A stretch of 64,000 bases of DNA from Streptomyces aurantiogriseus (GCF_014649375.1 NZ_BMSX01000002.1:1-64000); one strand, 5' to 3'; shown: positions 24,888 to 33,721, counted from the first letter of the stretch. The notes: a model not told the origin generated them from the sequence alone. Numbers and translations are program-made.

Positions 24888-25634
24888 TCACGCCGCGTGC
24901 CCGCCGTCCACCGCGAACTCGGCGCCCGTGACGTAGGCGGCTCCCGCCAGATGCGCGACCGTCGCGGCCACCTCCTCGGCCGTCCCGAAGCGGCCCAGCG
25001 CGGTCATCGCCGCCTGGCCGGCCGCGTACGGGCCGTCCGCCGGGTTCATGTCCGTGTCGATCGGCCCGGGGTGGACGACGTTCGCCGTGATCCCGCGTGA
25101 CCCCAGCTCCCGGGCCAACGCCTTCGTCAGCCCGACGAGCGCCGACTTGCTCATCGCGTAGAGCGTGCCGCCGGGGCCGGGGACACGCTGTGTCATACAG
25201 GTGCCGATCGTGATGATCCGGCCTCCGGCGGTCATGCGGGCGGCCGCGGCCCGGGAGGTCAGGAAGACACCCCGGACGTTCACGGCGAGCACCCGGTCCA
25301 CATCGGCGAGGGACAGGCTCTCCACCGGCCCGAGCAGTCCGACGCCCACGTTGTTCACCAGCACGTCGAGCCCGCCCAGGGCCTCCGCCGCGAGGTCCAC
25401 CGCTCCCGCCGCCTCCTCCGCGTCCGCGGAGTCCGCCCGCAGCGCCACCGCCCGCCGCCCGAGGGCCTCCACGGCCCGTACGACGTCCCCGGCCGCCTCC
25501 TTGCCGTTCACGTACGTCAGGGCCACGTCCGCGCCCTCCCGGGCCAGCCGCACCGCCGTCGCCGCGCCGATGCCGCGGCTGCCGCCGGTCACGAGGGCCA
25601 CCTTGCCGTTCAGGGTTCCGTAGGTCGTTGTCAT
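24888..25634 (-). CDS. SDR-family oxidoreductase
   Basis: A 248-residue classical short-chain dehydrogenase/reductase. It has the NAD(P) loop TGGSRGIGAA near residue 16-25, NNVGVGLLGP, the catalytic Ser region IITIGTC, the YAMSK catalytic Tyr/Lys pair and a C-terminal YVTGAEFAVDGGHA. The residue after the second strand (YVNGKEAA) does not clearly mark NAD versus NADP use. Substrate cannot be given. It is divergent from the AIM24 gene and ends next to the inverted-repeat array. Confidence 0.88.
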   Translation of the reverse strand: MTTTYGTLNGKVALVTGGSRGIGAATAVRLAREGADVALTYVNGKEAAGDVVRAVEALGRRAVALRADSADAEEAAGAVDLAAEALGGLDVLVNNVGVGLLGPVESLSLADVDRVLAVNVRGVFLTSRAAAARMTAGGRIITIGTCMTQRVPGPGGTLYAMSKSALVGLTKALARELGSRGITANVVHPGPIDTDMNPADGPYAAGQAAMTALGRFGTAEEVAATVAHLAGAAYVTGAEFAVDGGHAA

Positions 25635-25734
25635 GGGTCCATCCCAGCGGCCGGCGCCCCCGCGTGCTGGCGGCGAACGGACGCCTGCCTCGGCGGGCCG
25701 GAACTCTTCCCTCCACCTCCCGCGTTCACCCCAC

Positions 25735-26571
25735 GTGACTCTTCAGCAAGAAATCGTCGGTAACGCCATGCAGATGGCCGTCGTCAACCTGAACCCCGGC
25801 CAGACCGTGTACTGCGAGGCCGGGAAGTTCCTGTTCAAGACGGCGAACGTGACCATGGAGACCCGGCTGAGCGGCCCGTCGAACGGCAGCGGTCAGCAGC
25901 AGCACCAGAGCAGCGGCTCGGGCGGCGGTACGGGTGGCGGCATGGGCGGCATGCTGCGCCAGGCCATGGGCACCGCCATGCAGGTCGGCCAGCGCGCCCT
26001 CGCGGGTGAGTCGCTGGCGTTCCAGTACTTCACCGCGCAGGGCGGCGAGGGCACCGTCGGCTTCGCTGGTGTCCTCCCGGGCGAGATGCGCGCCCTGGAA
26101 CTGGACGGCACACGCGCGTGGCTCGCCGAGAAGGACGCCTTCGTCGCCGCCGAGTCCACCGTCGACTTCGGCATCGCCTTCCAGGGCGGCCGCACCGGCA
26201 TGAAGGGCGGCGAGGGCTTCATCCTGGAGAAGTTCACCGGGTACGGGACGGTCATCATCGCCGGCGCGGGCAACTTCATCGACCTCAACCCGGCCGACTT
26301 CGGCGGCCGCATCGAGGTCGACACCGGCTGCGTGGTCGCTTTCGAGGAGGGCATCCAATACGGCGTCCAGCGCGTCGGCGGCCTCAACCGCCAGGGGATC
26401 ATGAACGCCGTCTTCGGTGGCGAGGGCCTCTCCCTGGCCACCCTGGAGGGCAACGGCCGGGTCATCCTGCAGTCCCTCACCATCGAGAGCCTCGCCAACG
26501 CCCTGAAGAAGGCCCAGGGCGGGGACAAGCAGGGACCCACGGGCGGACTGTTCTCGACGCACGCGGGATGA
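25735..26571 (+). CDS. AIM24-family protein
   Basis: A 278-residue beta-rich protein of the AIM24/TIGR00266 family. The N-terminal VGNAMQMAVVNLNPGQTVYCEAGKFLFK and later FTAQGGEGTVGFAGVLPGEMRALEL, EKFTGYGTVIIAGAGNFIDLNPADFG and GCVVAFEEGIQYGVQ are characteristic. A Gly/Met/Gln-rich insert (residues about 50-85) interrupts the first sheet. Bacterial members have no firm biochemical role; relatives are linked to stress or membrane tasks. GTG 25735 is taken because it starts the conserved part; no strong ribosome site is seen, so the start is uncertain. Confidence 0.8.
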   Translation: MTLQQEIVGNAMQMAVVNLNPGQTVYCEAGKFLFKTANVTMETRLSGPSNGSGQQQHQSSGSGGGTGGGMGGMLRQAMGTAMQVGQRALAGESLAFQYFTAQGGEGTVGFAGVLPGEMRALELDGTRAWLAEKDAFVAAESTVDFGIAFQGGRTGMKGGEGFILEKFTGYGTVIIAGAGNFIDLNPADFGGRIEVDTGCVVAFEEGIQYGVQRVGGLNRQGIMNAVFGGEGLSLATLEGNGRVILQSLTIESLANALKKAQGGDKQGPTGGLFSTHAG

Positions 26572-26610
26572 ACCCGAGCGGGAGGAACTCGAGCGGGGGG
26601 AGCCCGAGCG

Positions 26611-26670
26611 GGACGAACCGATGGGTTGCGGGCTCGGGCGGGACGAACCGATGAGTTGCGGGCCCGGGCG
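26611..26670. repeat. two 30-bp tandem repeats
   Basis: Two adjacent 30-base copies beginning GGACGAACCGATG (26611-26640 and 26641-26670) differ at two positions. They lie in the short gap between AIM24 and the reductase gene and have no evident role. Confidence 0.7.
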
Positions 26671-26727
26671 GGGTCTGCCCTGATGACAGTGGATCCCACC
26701 CGAGCACCAGTAAGGAGGGCACCCGCC

Positions 26728-27357
26728 ATGGGCAAGCTCGTCCTCACCAGTTTCGTCACCCTCGACGGTGTGTACCAGGCCCCCGGCGGCCCCCACGAGG
26801 ACACCAGGGACGGCTTCGAGCAGGGCGGCTGGAGCGTCCCCTACGGCGACGACGACTTCGGCCGGTTCATCACCGAGGTCTTCGACAACGTCGGCGCCTT
26901 CCTCCTCGGCCGCCGCACCTACGACATCTTCGCCTCGTACTGGCCGAAGGTGACCGACCCGGACGACCCGGTCGCGTCCCGGCTGAACTCCCTGCCGAAG
27001 TACGTGGTCACCACGAGCGCCCTCGCCGACCCCGTCTGGTCCGGCGCCACGGCGATCCAGGGCGACCTCGCCAAGGAGGTCACCGCCCTGAAGGAGAACA
27101 CCGACGGGGAGCTCCAGGTCCACGGCAGCGGCGCCCTGGCCCACAGCCTCTTCGCGCTGGACCTCGTCGACACCCTTCACCTGCTGACGTTCCCGGTCGT
27201 GCTCGGCGCGGGCCGGCGCCTGTTCGCCGAGGGCACCCTGCCCACCGCGTTCCGGCACACCGGCGGCCGGATCACCGCCGCGGGGGTCTCCATCCAGACG
27301 TACGACCTCGACGGCCGCCCTCTCTACGGTTCGTACGAACTTCCGGACAACGGCTAG
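26728..27357 (+). CDS. dihydrofolate-reductase-like (RibD C-terminal) protein
   Basis: A 209-residue member of the DHFR-like/RibD C-terminal family: MGKLVLTSFVTLDGVYQAPGGP at the start, FLLGRRTYDIFASYWPK, PKYVVTTSAL, the nucleotide loop ELQVHGSGALAHSLFA and LTFPVVLGAGRRLF. These stand-alone proteins probably reduce a small substrate with NADPH; the true substrate is unknown and it is unlikely to be the main dihydrofolate reductase. ATG 26728 has AAGGAGGG 7 bases upstream. The family is abundant in Streptomyces. Confidence 0.88.
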   Translation: MGKLVLTSFVTLDGVYQAPGGPHEDTRDGFEQGGWSVPYGDDDFGRFITEVFDNVGAFLLGRRTYDIFASYWPKVTDPDDPVASRLNSLPKYVVTTSALADPVWSGATAIQGDLAKEVTALKENTDGELQVHGSGALAHSLFALDLVDTLHLLTFPVVLGAGRRLFAEGTLPTAFRHTGGRITAAGVSIQTYDLDGRPLYGSYELPDNG

Positions 27358-27416
27358 CCGCAGGTTAACTTCCCGAAAACTCACCGGACTTGACGGGAAA
27401 ATCCTCGGAGTTGTCA

Positions 27417-27447
27417 TTGACATGCCATCGTCTACGCGCGTCATCAT
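27417..27447 (+). promoter_or_regulatory. promoter of the secreted ribonuclease, possibly leaderless
   Basis: TTGACA (27417-27422) is followed after 18 bases by TCATCA (27441-27446), ending 7 bases before the ATG of the ribonuclease gene. No ribosome site lies between, so the transcript could start at or very near the initiation codon. Confidence 0.4.
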
Positions 27448-27453
27448 GAGTGC

Positions 27454-27849
27454 ATGAGATTCCCCCCACGCATCACTCGCATCGGCGGCGCGGCCGCCCT
27501 CCTGTCCGCCCTCCTCGTCGGCGGTACCGTCTCCGCCGGTCCGGCGACCGCCGCGGCGACGGCGGTCGGCAGCATCTGCTACAGCGACCTGCCCTCCCAG
27601 GCGTACACCACGCTGCGGCTGATCGAGCAGGGCGGCCCGTTCCCGTACTCGCAGGACGGCTCGGTCTTCCAGAACCGGGAAGGCCTCCTCCCCAGGCAGT
27701 CCACGGGCTACTACCACGAGTACACGGTCAAGACGCCGGGCTCCTCCACGCGCGGCGCGCGTCGCATCGTGACCGGTCAGCAGTACGAGGAGGACTACTA
27801 CACCGCTGACCACTACGCGAGCTTCGACCTCATCGACTACGACTGCTGA
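27454..27849 (+). CDS. secreted guanyl-specific ribonuclease, RNase Sa type
   Basis: A 131-residue exported ribonuclease of the N1/T1 (barnase-like) family, close to RNase Sa of Streptomyces. The signal peptide covers about 1-36. The mature part has GSICYSDLPSQAYTTLRLI, GPFPYSQDGSVFQNRE, the catalytic Glu in YYHEYTV, the catalytic Arg pair region RGARRIV, the catalytic His in YYTADHYASF and the final DYDC, which forms the disulfide with the N-terminal Cys. It cuts RNA after G residues outside the cell. No inhibitor gene of the barstar type is adjacent, consistent with secretion in an unfolded or inactive state. Confidence 0.93.
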   Translation: MRFPPRITRIGGAAALLSALLVGGTVSAGPATAAATAVGSICYSDLPSQAYTTLRLIEQGGPFPYSQDGSVFQNREGLLPRQSTGYYHEYTVKTPGSSTRGARRIVTGQQYEEDYYTADHYASFDLIDYDC

Positions 27850-27907
27850 GCCGCCCGGGCTCCGGTCTCGGAGGAACGGTGCGACCGGCCGGAGGCCCGG
27901 CCCGCGC

Positions 27908-28111
27908 TCATCCGTGCTTCCGGCTCTCGGCGGCGGCGAACAGGGCCAACGCCAGGACGATCAGCGCGATGCTGACGTAGATCTCGTAGCCGTCCAGGAG
28001 CGCCCACTGCTGTGTGACACCCCAGCGCAGCCTGCCGGTGAGCTCGTACGCCAGACCGCCGGTGCCCTGCAACAGGGCGATGAATCCGAGAAACTCCAAC
28101 AACTGCTTCAT
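27908..28111 (-). CDS. small membrane protein
   Basis: A 67-residue protein with a probable amphipathic start (MKQLLEFLGFIALLQGTGGLAYEL) and one clear transmembrane helix (YVSIALIVLALALFAAA) followed by a basic tail. Codon bias is good and the frame is closed by divergent genes, so it is probably real. Function unknown. It diverges from the histidine kinase gene. Confidence 0.6.
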   Translation of the reverse strand: MKQLLEFLGFIALLQGTGGLAYELTGRLRWGVTQQWALLDGYEIYVSIALIVLALALFAAAESRKHG

Positions 28112-28335
28112 GGCAAGGACTCTCGCCCCGCGGACCCCCCACCCACATCGGCCGCGGGGCGAGGCACGTCCGGCGAAAGGCGCGTCCCCGCCCGGCCCTC
28201 CGCACCGAAAGCAGTCCCCCGGTCAGCCTTTCGGCGGATCCCTTCGTCGACTTCCGTGGACAGTCGGCCCGCTTCGGTCGCCGATCCTGTCCGAGGAGAG
28301 GTGACGACGGTCCGGGCTGCGTAGATTCGTCGACC

Positions 28336-29592
28336 ATGAGGGGTGACGACCAGACGGCGCCGATCGCGCCGGCTTTTCCGGGGCGCCGATGGCTGCTGCC
28401 GTCCGCCGTGGCCGCCGAGCTTGACCCGGACGCCGGGCCGTCCGGGCGCCGGCCCCGGCGCACCGTACGCGACTGGATCGTCGACTTCTGCTGCTTCCTC
28501 CTGGCCGTCGGCATCGGCCTCGCGGTGGCGGACACGCTCCCCGGTGCCCAGGACCTCCCGCACGCCCTCCTCGTGGCCGACCAGCTGCTGGGCGCCCTCT
28601 CCTGCGCCGCGGTCTGGCTGCGCCGCCGCTGGCCCCTCGGCCTGGCGATCGCGACGCTCCCCCTCGGCTTCCTCTCGACCACCGCGGCCGGCGCCTGCAC
28701 CGTCGCGCTCTTCACCCTCGCCGTACACCGTCCCTTCCGGTACGTCGCCTGGGTCGGCGGCACCCAGCTGGTGCTGATCCCGGTACTGATCTGGGCGCGC
28801 CCGGACCCCGAACTGGAGTACGGCCCGGCGGTGGTGTGGACCGTGCTGCTCACCGTCGCGATCATCGGCTGGGGCATGTTCGTGCGCTCCAAGCGGCAGC
28901 TGATGCTGAGCCTGCGGGACCGGGCCCGGCGCGCCGAGACGGAGGCGCGGCTGCGCGCCGAGCAGGCGCAGCGGCTGGCCCGCGAGGCCATCGCCCGGGA
29001 GATGCACGACGTGCTCGCGCATCGGCTGACCCTGCTCAGCGTGCACGCGGGCGCGCTGGAGTTCCGGCCGGACGCGCCCCGCGAGGAGATCGCACGGGCG
29101 GCCGGTGTCATCCGGGAGAGCGCCCACGAGGCCCTCCAGGACCTGCGGGAGATCATCGGCGTGCTGCGGGCGGGCGAGCCCGAGGACCCGGCCCGCCCGC
29201 AGCCGACGCTGGCCGCCCTGGACGCGCTGGTCGCCGAGTCCCGCGAGGCCGGCATGAAGGTCACCCTCGACCGCCACGTCACCGACGCCGCCGCGGTCCC
29301 CGCCTCCATCGGCCGCACGGTGTACCGCATCGCCCAGGAGTGCCTCACCAACGCCCGCAAGCACGCCCCCGGTACCGAGGCCGCGGTCACCGTCACCGGC
29401 GGACCCGGCGACGGCCTCAGCGTGACCGTCGGCAACCCCGCCCCCGAGGGCGACGTGCCGCCCGTCCCCGGCTCCGGGCAGGGCCTGATCGGCCTCACCG
29501 AACGCGCGACCCTGACGGGCGGCCGCCTGGAGCACGGGCCGCGTGAGGACGGCGGCTTCGAGGTACGGGCATGGCTGCCGTGGCCGGCCTAG
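28336..29592 (+). CDS. sensor histidine kinase, NarL/LuxR-partner type
   Basis: A 418-residue membrane kinase with about four to five transmembrane helices between residues 50 and 190, then a coiled linker rich in RAEQAQRLAREA. It has a HisKA_3 dimerisation domain with REMHDVLAHRLTLL (phospho-acceptor His224) and an ATPase domain with QECLTNARKHAPG (N box) and GSGQGLIGLTERATL (G box). No extracytoplasmic sensor domain is present, so it may sense within the membrane. The response regulator starts 83 bases after its stop and a P450 gene follows, forming a three-gene unit. Confidence 0.92.
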   Translation: MRGDDQTAPIAPAFPGRRWLLPSAVAAELDPDAGPSGRRPRRTVRDWIVDFCCFLLAVGIGLAVADTLPGAQDLPHALLVADQLLGALSCAAVWLRRRWPLGLAIATLPLGFLSTTAAGACTVALFTLAVHRPFRYVAWVGGTQLVLIPVLIWARPDPELEYGPAVVWTVLLTVAIIGWGMFVRSKRQLMLSLRDRARRAETEARLRAEQAQRLAREAIAREMHDVLAHRLTLLSVHAGALEFRPDAPREEIARAAGVIRESAHEALQDLREIIGVLRAGEPEDPARPQPTLAALDALVAESREAGMKVTLDRHVTDAAAVPASIGRTVYRIAQECLTNARKHAPGTEAAVTVTGGPGDGLSVTVGNPAPEGDVPPVPGSGQGLIGLTERATLTGGRLEHGPREDGGFEVRAWLPWPA

Positions 29593-29675
29593 ACCGGCCA
29601 CACCGCCCCGGCGGGGCGGCGGGACAGCCGCCAGGGGGACCACTCGTCCGCCACGACCGTGATTACGTAAGGCCC

Positions 29676-30404
29676 ATGACTGCGATCAGACTCCTCCTCG
29701 TCGACGACGATCCTCTGGTGCGGGCCGGTCTGTCCTTCATGATGGGCGGCGCCGACGACATCGAGATCGTCGGCGAGGCCGCCGACGGCGGCGAGGCCGA
29801 GGCGCTCGTCGACCGCACCCGTCCGGACGTCGTCCTGATGGACATCCGGATGCCGTCGGTGGACGGTCTGACCGCCACCGAGCGGCTGCGCGCCCGCGAG
29901 GACGCCCCGCAGGTCGTCGTCCTGACCACCTTCCACGCCGACGAGCAGGTGCTCCGGGCGCTGCGCGCGGGCGCCGCCGGGTTCGTCCTGAAGGACACGC
30001 CGCCGGCCCAGATCCTCGAGGCGGTGCGACGGGTCGCGGCCGGCGACCCCGTCCTGTCGCCCACCGTCACCCGCCAGTTGATGGACCACGCGGCCGGTTC
30101 GGCCGCCGACACCCGGCGGGCACGCGCGCGTGAGCGCGTCGCCGCCCTGGGCGAGCGCGAACGCGAGGTCGCCGTCGCCGTGGGCCGCGGCCTGTCCAAC
30201 GCCGAGATCGCCGCCGAACTGTTCATGAGCGTCGCCACCGTCAAGACCCACGTCTCCCGCGCCCTGGCGAAGCTCGACCTCAACAACCGGGTGCAGATCG
30301 CGTTGTTGGCGTACGACGCGGGGCTTCTCGACGAGAACACGGGGGACGGGCACCAGCGGGACGGTTCGGGCGTTGACGAAGAGACGGGAGGGGGAGCGAG
30401 ATGA
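29676..30404 (+). CDS. LuxR/NarL-type response regulator
   Basis: A 242-residue response regulator. The receiver domain shows LLLVDDDPLVRAGL, the phosphorylated Asp56 in VVLMDIRMPSVDG, VVVLTTFHADEQV and GFVLKDTPP. The C terminus carries a LuxR helix-turn-helix (GEREREVAVAVGRGLSNAEIAAELFMSVATVKTHVSRALAKL). ATG 29676 is preceded by AAGG. Its last bases overlap the P450 start (ATGA), an unusual pairing that ties signalling output directly to that enzyme's synthesis. Confidence 0.93.
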   Translation: MTAIRLLLVDDDPLVRAGLSFMMGGADDIEIVGEAADGGEAEALVDRTRPDVVLMDIRMPSVDGLTATERLRAREDAPQVVVLTTFHADEQVLRALRAGAAGFVLKDTPPAQILEAVRRVAAGDPVLSPTVTRQLMDHAAGSAADTRRARARERVAALGEREREVAVAVGRGLSNAEIAAELFMSVATVKTHVSRALAKLDLNNRVQIALLAYDAGLLDENTGDGHQRDGSGVDEETGGGAR

Positions 30405-31585
30405 CCGAAGTGATCGACCTCGGGGCGTTCGGCGACGCGTTCCGGCGGGACCCGCACCTGGTGTACGCGCGGCTGCGGGAGCGTGGCCCGGTGCACCGGG
30501 TGCGCCCGCCCGGCTCCGACGAGACCTACGCGACCTGGCTCGTGGTGGGGTATGAGGAGGCGCGCGCCGCGCTCACCGACCCGAGGCTGGTCAAGGACGG
30601 TGAGCGGATCGGCGCGACGTTCCTGGACGAGCAGGTGATCGGCAAACATCTGCTGATCACCGACCCGCCGCAGCACACGCGGCTGCGTGCCCTTGTGGCG
30701 CGCGCGTTCACCGTGCGCCGGGTGGAGGAGCTGCGCCCGCGCGTGCAGCAGATCACCGACGACCTGCTCGACGCGATGCTGCCGCGCGGCCACGCCGACC
30801 TCGTGGAGTCCTTCGCCTACCCGCTCCCCCTCACCGTCATCTGCGAGCTGCTCGGCGTCCCCGAGATCGACCGTGCGGCGTTCCGCGAGATGTCGACGGA
30901 GGTGGTCGCCCCCACCGGCGCGGACCACGGCCAGGACGCCTTCGTGCGGCTCGGCGCCTACCTCACCGAGCTGATCGAGGACAAGCGGTGCGCCGAGCCG
31001 GGCGGCGATCTGCTCAGCGACCTGATCCGCACCACCGCCGAGGACGGCGACCGGCTCTCCGCCGAGGAGCTGCGCGGCATGGCGTTCCTCCTGCTCATCG
31101 CCGGCCACGAGACCACGGTCAACCTGGTCACCAACGCCGTTCACGCCCTGCTCACCCACCCGGACCAGCTCGCGGCCCTGCGCGCCGACCCGGCCCTCGT
31201 CGACGGTGTGGTCGAGGAGACCCTGCGCTGGGAGGGCCCGGTGGAGAACGCCACGTACCGGTTCGCCGTCGAGCCCCTGGAGATCGCGGATGTAGCGATC
31301 GAGAAGGGTGATCCGGTGCTGATCGGCCTCGCGTCCGCCGACCGCGACGAGCTGCGCTACGAGGAGCCCGACCACTACGACGTCCGCCGCGACCCGCGTG
31401 GTCACCTCGCCTTCGGCCACGGCATCCACTTCTGCCTGGGCGCCCCCCTGGCCCGCCTGGAGGCCCGCACGGCACTCCGCTCGCTCCTGGACCGCGCCCC
31501 CGGCCTCGCCCTGGACGGCCCGCCCGGCGAGTGGTTGCCGGGCATGCTGATGCGCGGGATGCGCAGTCTGCCGGTGCGCTGGTGA
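30401..31585 (+). CDS. cytochrome P450
   Basis: A 394-residue soluble bacterial P450. The I-helix oxygen-binding motif AGHETT is at 234-239, the K-helix ETLR at 273-276 and the haem loop FGHGIHFCLGAPLARLE with Cys345. Size and motifs fit the CYP107-like group, which hydroxylates polyketides and other small molecules; the substrate cannot be read. No ferredoxin gene adjoins. Overlap with the response regulator stop (ATGA) implies coupled translation, so the enzyme level may follow the two-component system. Confidence 0.94.
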   Translation: MTEVIDLGAFGDAFRRDPHLVYARLRERGPVHRVRPPGSDETYATWLVVGYEEARAALTDPRLVKDGERIGATFLDEQVIGKHLLITDPPQHTRLRALVARAFTVRRVEELRPRVQQITDDLLDAMLPRGHADLVESFAYPLPLTVICELLGVPEIDRAAFREMSTEVVAPTGADHGQDAFVRLGAYLTELIEDKRCAEPGGDLLSDLIRTTAEDGDRLSAEELRGMAFLLLIAGHETTVNLVTNAVHALLTHPDQLAALRADPALVDGVVEETLRWEGPVENATYRFAVEPLEIADVAIEKGDPVLIGLASADRDELRYEEPDHYDVRRDPRGHLAFGHGIHFCLGAPLARLEARTALRSLLDRAPGLALDGPPGEWLPGMLMRGMRSLPVRW

Positions 31586-31621
31586 GGCGGCCGGGCCGGC
31601 TCACCCGGAGCGGGGGACCTC

Positions 31622-32665
31622 CTACGCGCCCGGTGGCCCCGGTGCTCCCTGTGCCCCGGGCTCCGCTCCGGGAATCTCCGCCAGCGCCACCGCCCGGCGC
31701 TCCCGGCGGGACACCTCGCAGGCCTCCGCGATCCGGAAGGCCTGGAGGACCTCGCGGCCGTCACAGGGGTTGGGGCGCCCGCCCCTGACGACGTCCACGA
31801 ACGCGTTCAGTTCGCTCTCGTACGCGGGGCCGAAGCGTTCCAGGAAGCCGGTCCAGGGCTTGTCCGCGGCCGGTGGGCCGGTGGGCTCGGTGGAGGCGAT
31901 CGGGGTGCGGTCGTCGAGGCCGACGACGATCTGGTCGAGCTCGCCGGCGAGCTCCATGCGGACGTCGTAGCCCGCGCCGTTCAGCCGTGTCGCCGTGGCC
32001 GTGGCGAGGGTGCCGTCGTCGAGGGTGAGGACGGCGGCCGCCGTGTCCACGTCCCCGGCCGCGCGGAACATGGCGGGCCCCGCGTCCGAGCCGGCTGCGT
32101 ACACGTCGACCACCTTGCGCCCGGTCACCCAGCGCAGCACGTCGAAGTCGTGGATCAGCGCGTCCCGGAACAGGCCCCCGGACACCGGCAACCACTCGGC
32201 CGGTGGCGGCGACTGGTCGGACGTCACCGCCCGCACGGTGTGCAGGCGTCCCAGTCGCCCCGACCGCACCGCCTCCCGCGCCCCCGTGTAGCCCGCGTCG
32301 AAGCGGCGCTGGAACCCCATCTGAAGGATCGTTCCGGCGGCCTCGACCTCGGCGATCGCCGCCAAGGTGCCCGCCAGATCCAGCGCGATGGGCTTCTCGC
32401 AGAACACCGGGAGCCCGGAGCGCGCTGCCCGACCGATCAGTTCGGCGTGGGCCGAGGTCGCCGTCGTGATCACCACGGCGTCCACGCCCCACCGGAAGAT
32501 CTCCTCCACCCCGGGGGCGGCCGTCTCGCCCAGCCGGAGCGCCAGCTCCTGCGCCCGCGCGGGCTCCGCGTCCGTCAGGATGAGGGATCCGACCTCGCGG
32601 TGACGGCTGAGTGTGTTCGCATGAATGGTGCCGATGCGGCCCGTCCCGATGACCCCGATGCGCAT
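31622..32665 (-). CDS. Gfo/Idh/MocA-family oxidoreductase (inositol dehydrogenase-like)
   Basis: A 347-residue NAD(P)-dependent oxidoreductase: GVIGTGRIGTIHANTL at the N terminus is the Rossmann loop, FCEKPIALDL is the family's EKP motif, and SGGLFRDALIHDFDVLRW holds the catalytic Asp/His of inositol 2-dehydrogenase-like members. Substrate is probably inositol or a related cyclic polyol or sugar. ATG 32665 begins the conserved loop; no strong ribosome site. It is divergent from the GntR gene, with the TTGTCCGGACAA palindrome between them, so control by that regulator is likely. Confidence 0.88.
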   Translation of the reverse strand: MRIGVIGTGRIGTIHANTLSRHREVGSLILTDAEPARAQELALRLGETAAPGVEEIFRWGVDAVVITTATSAHAELIGRAARSGLPVFCEKPIALDLAGTLAAIAEVEAAGTILQMGFQRRFDAGYTGAREAVRSGRLGRLHTVRAVTSDQSPPPAEWLPVSGGLFRDALIHDFDVLRWVTGRKVVDVYAAGSDAGPAMFRAAGDVDTAAAVLTLDDGTLATATATRLNGAGYDVRMELAGELDQIVVGLDDRTPIASTEPTGPPAADKPWTGFLERFGPAYESELNAFVDVVRGGRPNPCDGREVLQAFRIAEACEVSRRERRAVALAEIPGAEPGAQGAPGPPGA

Positions 32666-32706
32666 GTGTTCAAGGTGGCGTCGGAGTCCGCACCCTGTCA
32701 ATGCGT

Positions 32707-32718
32707 TTGTCCGGACAA
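32707..32718. promoter_or_regulatory. TTGTCCGGACAA operator, divergent region
   Basis: A perfect 12-base palindrome in the 102-base gap between the oxidoreductase and GntR starts. The same core occurs within a 20-base palindrome at 33596-33615, upstream of the ROK kinase, suggesting a GntR-controlled regulon. Confidence 0.7.
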
Positions 32719-32767
32719 TCGAACTACACAACTTCCCGTCAACCGGCCGCGGGGCTACGCTCGGGCC

Positions 32768-33532
32768 GTGCCGAAACCAGAAGTGGACCCGACCGCGCAG
32801 CTCGAACTCCGTGTGGACCGAAGCTCCCCGGTGCCGTTGTACTTCCAGCTGTCCCAGCAGCTCGAAGCCGCCATAGAGCACGGATCGCTCACGCCCGGCA
32901 GCCTGCTGGGCAACGAGATCGAGCTCGCCGCCCGGCTCGGCCTGTCCCGTCCGACCGTGCGCCAGGCGATCCAGTCCCTCGTCGACAAGGGCCTGCTGGT
33001 GCGCCGCCGGGGCGTCGGCACCCAGGTCGTGCACAGCCAGGTCAAGCGCCCCCTGGAGCTCAGCAGCCTCTACGACGACCTGGAGGCGGCCGGCCAGCGC
33101 CCCGCGACCACGGTCCTGGTCAACACCGTCGTCCCCGCGACCGCCGAGGTCGCGGCCGCGCTCGGTGTCGCCGAGGGCAGCGACGTACAGCGGGTGGAGC
33201 GGCTGCGACTCGCGCACGGGGAGCCGATGGCGTACCTGTGCAACCACCTCCCCTCCGGCCTGCTCGACCTGGACACCGCACAGCTGGAGGCCACGGGCCT
33301 GTACCGCCTGATGCGGGCCGCCGGGATCACCCTGCACAGCGCCCGCCAGTCCATCGGCGCCCGCGCCGCCACCGCCGACGAGGCCGAGCGGCTCGCCGAG
33401 GCCGAGGGCGCCCCGCTGCTCACCATGCAGCGCACGACCTTCGACGACACCGGCCGCGCGGTCGAGTTCGGCGACCACATCTACCGCCCGACCCGCTACT
33501 CCTTCGAGTTCCAGCTGCTCGTACGGTCCTGA
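32768..33532 (+). CDS. GntR/HutC-family regulator with UTRA domain
   Basis: A 254-residue regulator: an N-terminal winged helix (PLYFQLSQQLEAAIEHGSL, GLSRPTVRQAIQSLVDKGLLVRRRGVGTQV) and a C-terminal UTRA effector domain (SDVQRVERLRLAHGEPMAYLCNHLP, FGDHIYRPTRYSFEFQLLV). HutC-type members usually sense a sugar or sugar phosphate. GTG 32768 is the only start that keeps the full helix-turn-helix without unlikely extra sequence. Divergent from the Gfo/Idh gene and upstream of a ROK kinase, it probably represses both via TTGTCCGGACAA. Confidence 0.9.
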   Translation: MPKPEVDPTAQLELRVDRSSPVPLYFQLSQQLEAAIEHGSLTPGSLLGNEIELAARLGLSRPTVRQAIQSLVDKGLLVRRRGVGTQVVHSQVKRPLELSSLYDDLEAAGQRPATTVLVNTVVPATAEVAAALGVAEGSDVQRVERLRLAHGEPMAYLCNHLPSGLLDLDTAQLEATGLYRLMRAAGITLHSARQSIGARAATADEAERLAEAEGAPLLTMQRTTFDDTGRAVEFGDHIYRPTRYSFEFQLLVRS

Positions 33533-33595
33533 GCGTGGTCGGAGCACGGCCTGAGCGCGTCCTGGGTGGGGGGAGTGCGCGGGGCCCGCACTGGT

Positions 33596-33615
33596 CGCAT
33601 TGTCCGGACAATGCG
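33596..33615. promoter_or_regulatory. 20-bp perfect palindrome upstream of ROK kinase
   Basis: CGCATTGTCCGGACAATGCG (33596-33615) is a perfect 20-base palindrome that contains the TTGTCCGGACAA core seen at 32707. It lies 107 bases upstream of the kinase ATG and is the second likely binding site of the GntR regulator. Confidence 0.75.
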
Positions 33616-33721
33616 GCCGAATCCGACCAGCCATGGCGCACCCCCGGACGACACGGCACGGGCAGTCCCCTTTGCTCCCCCGCTCGGCACCCCACATGAG
33701 CGTGAGGCAGAATCGGCGACG

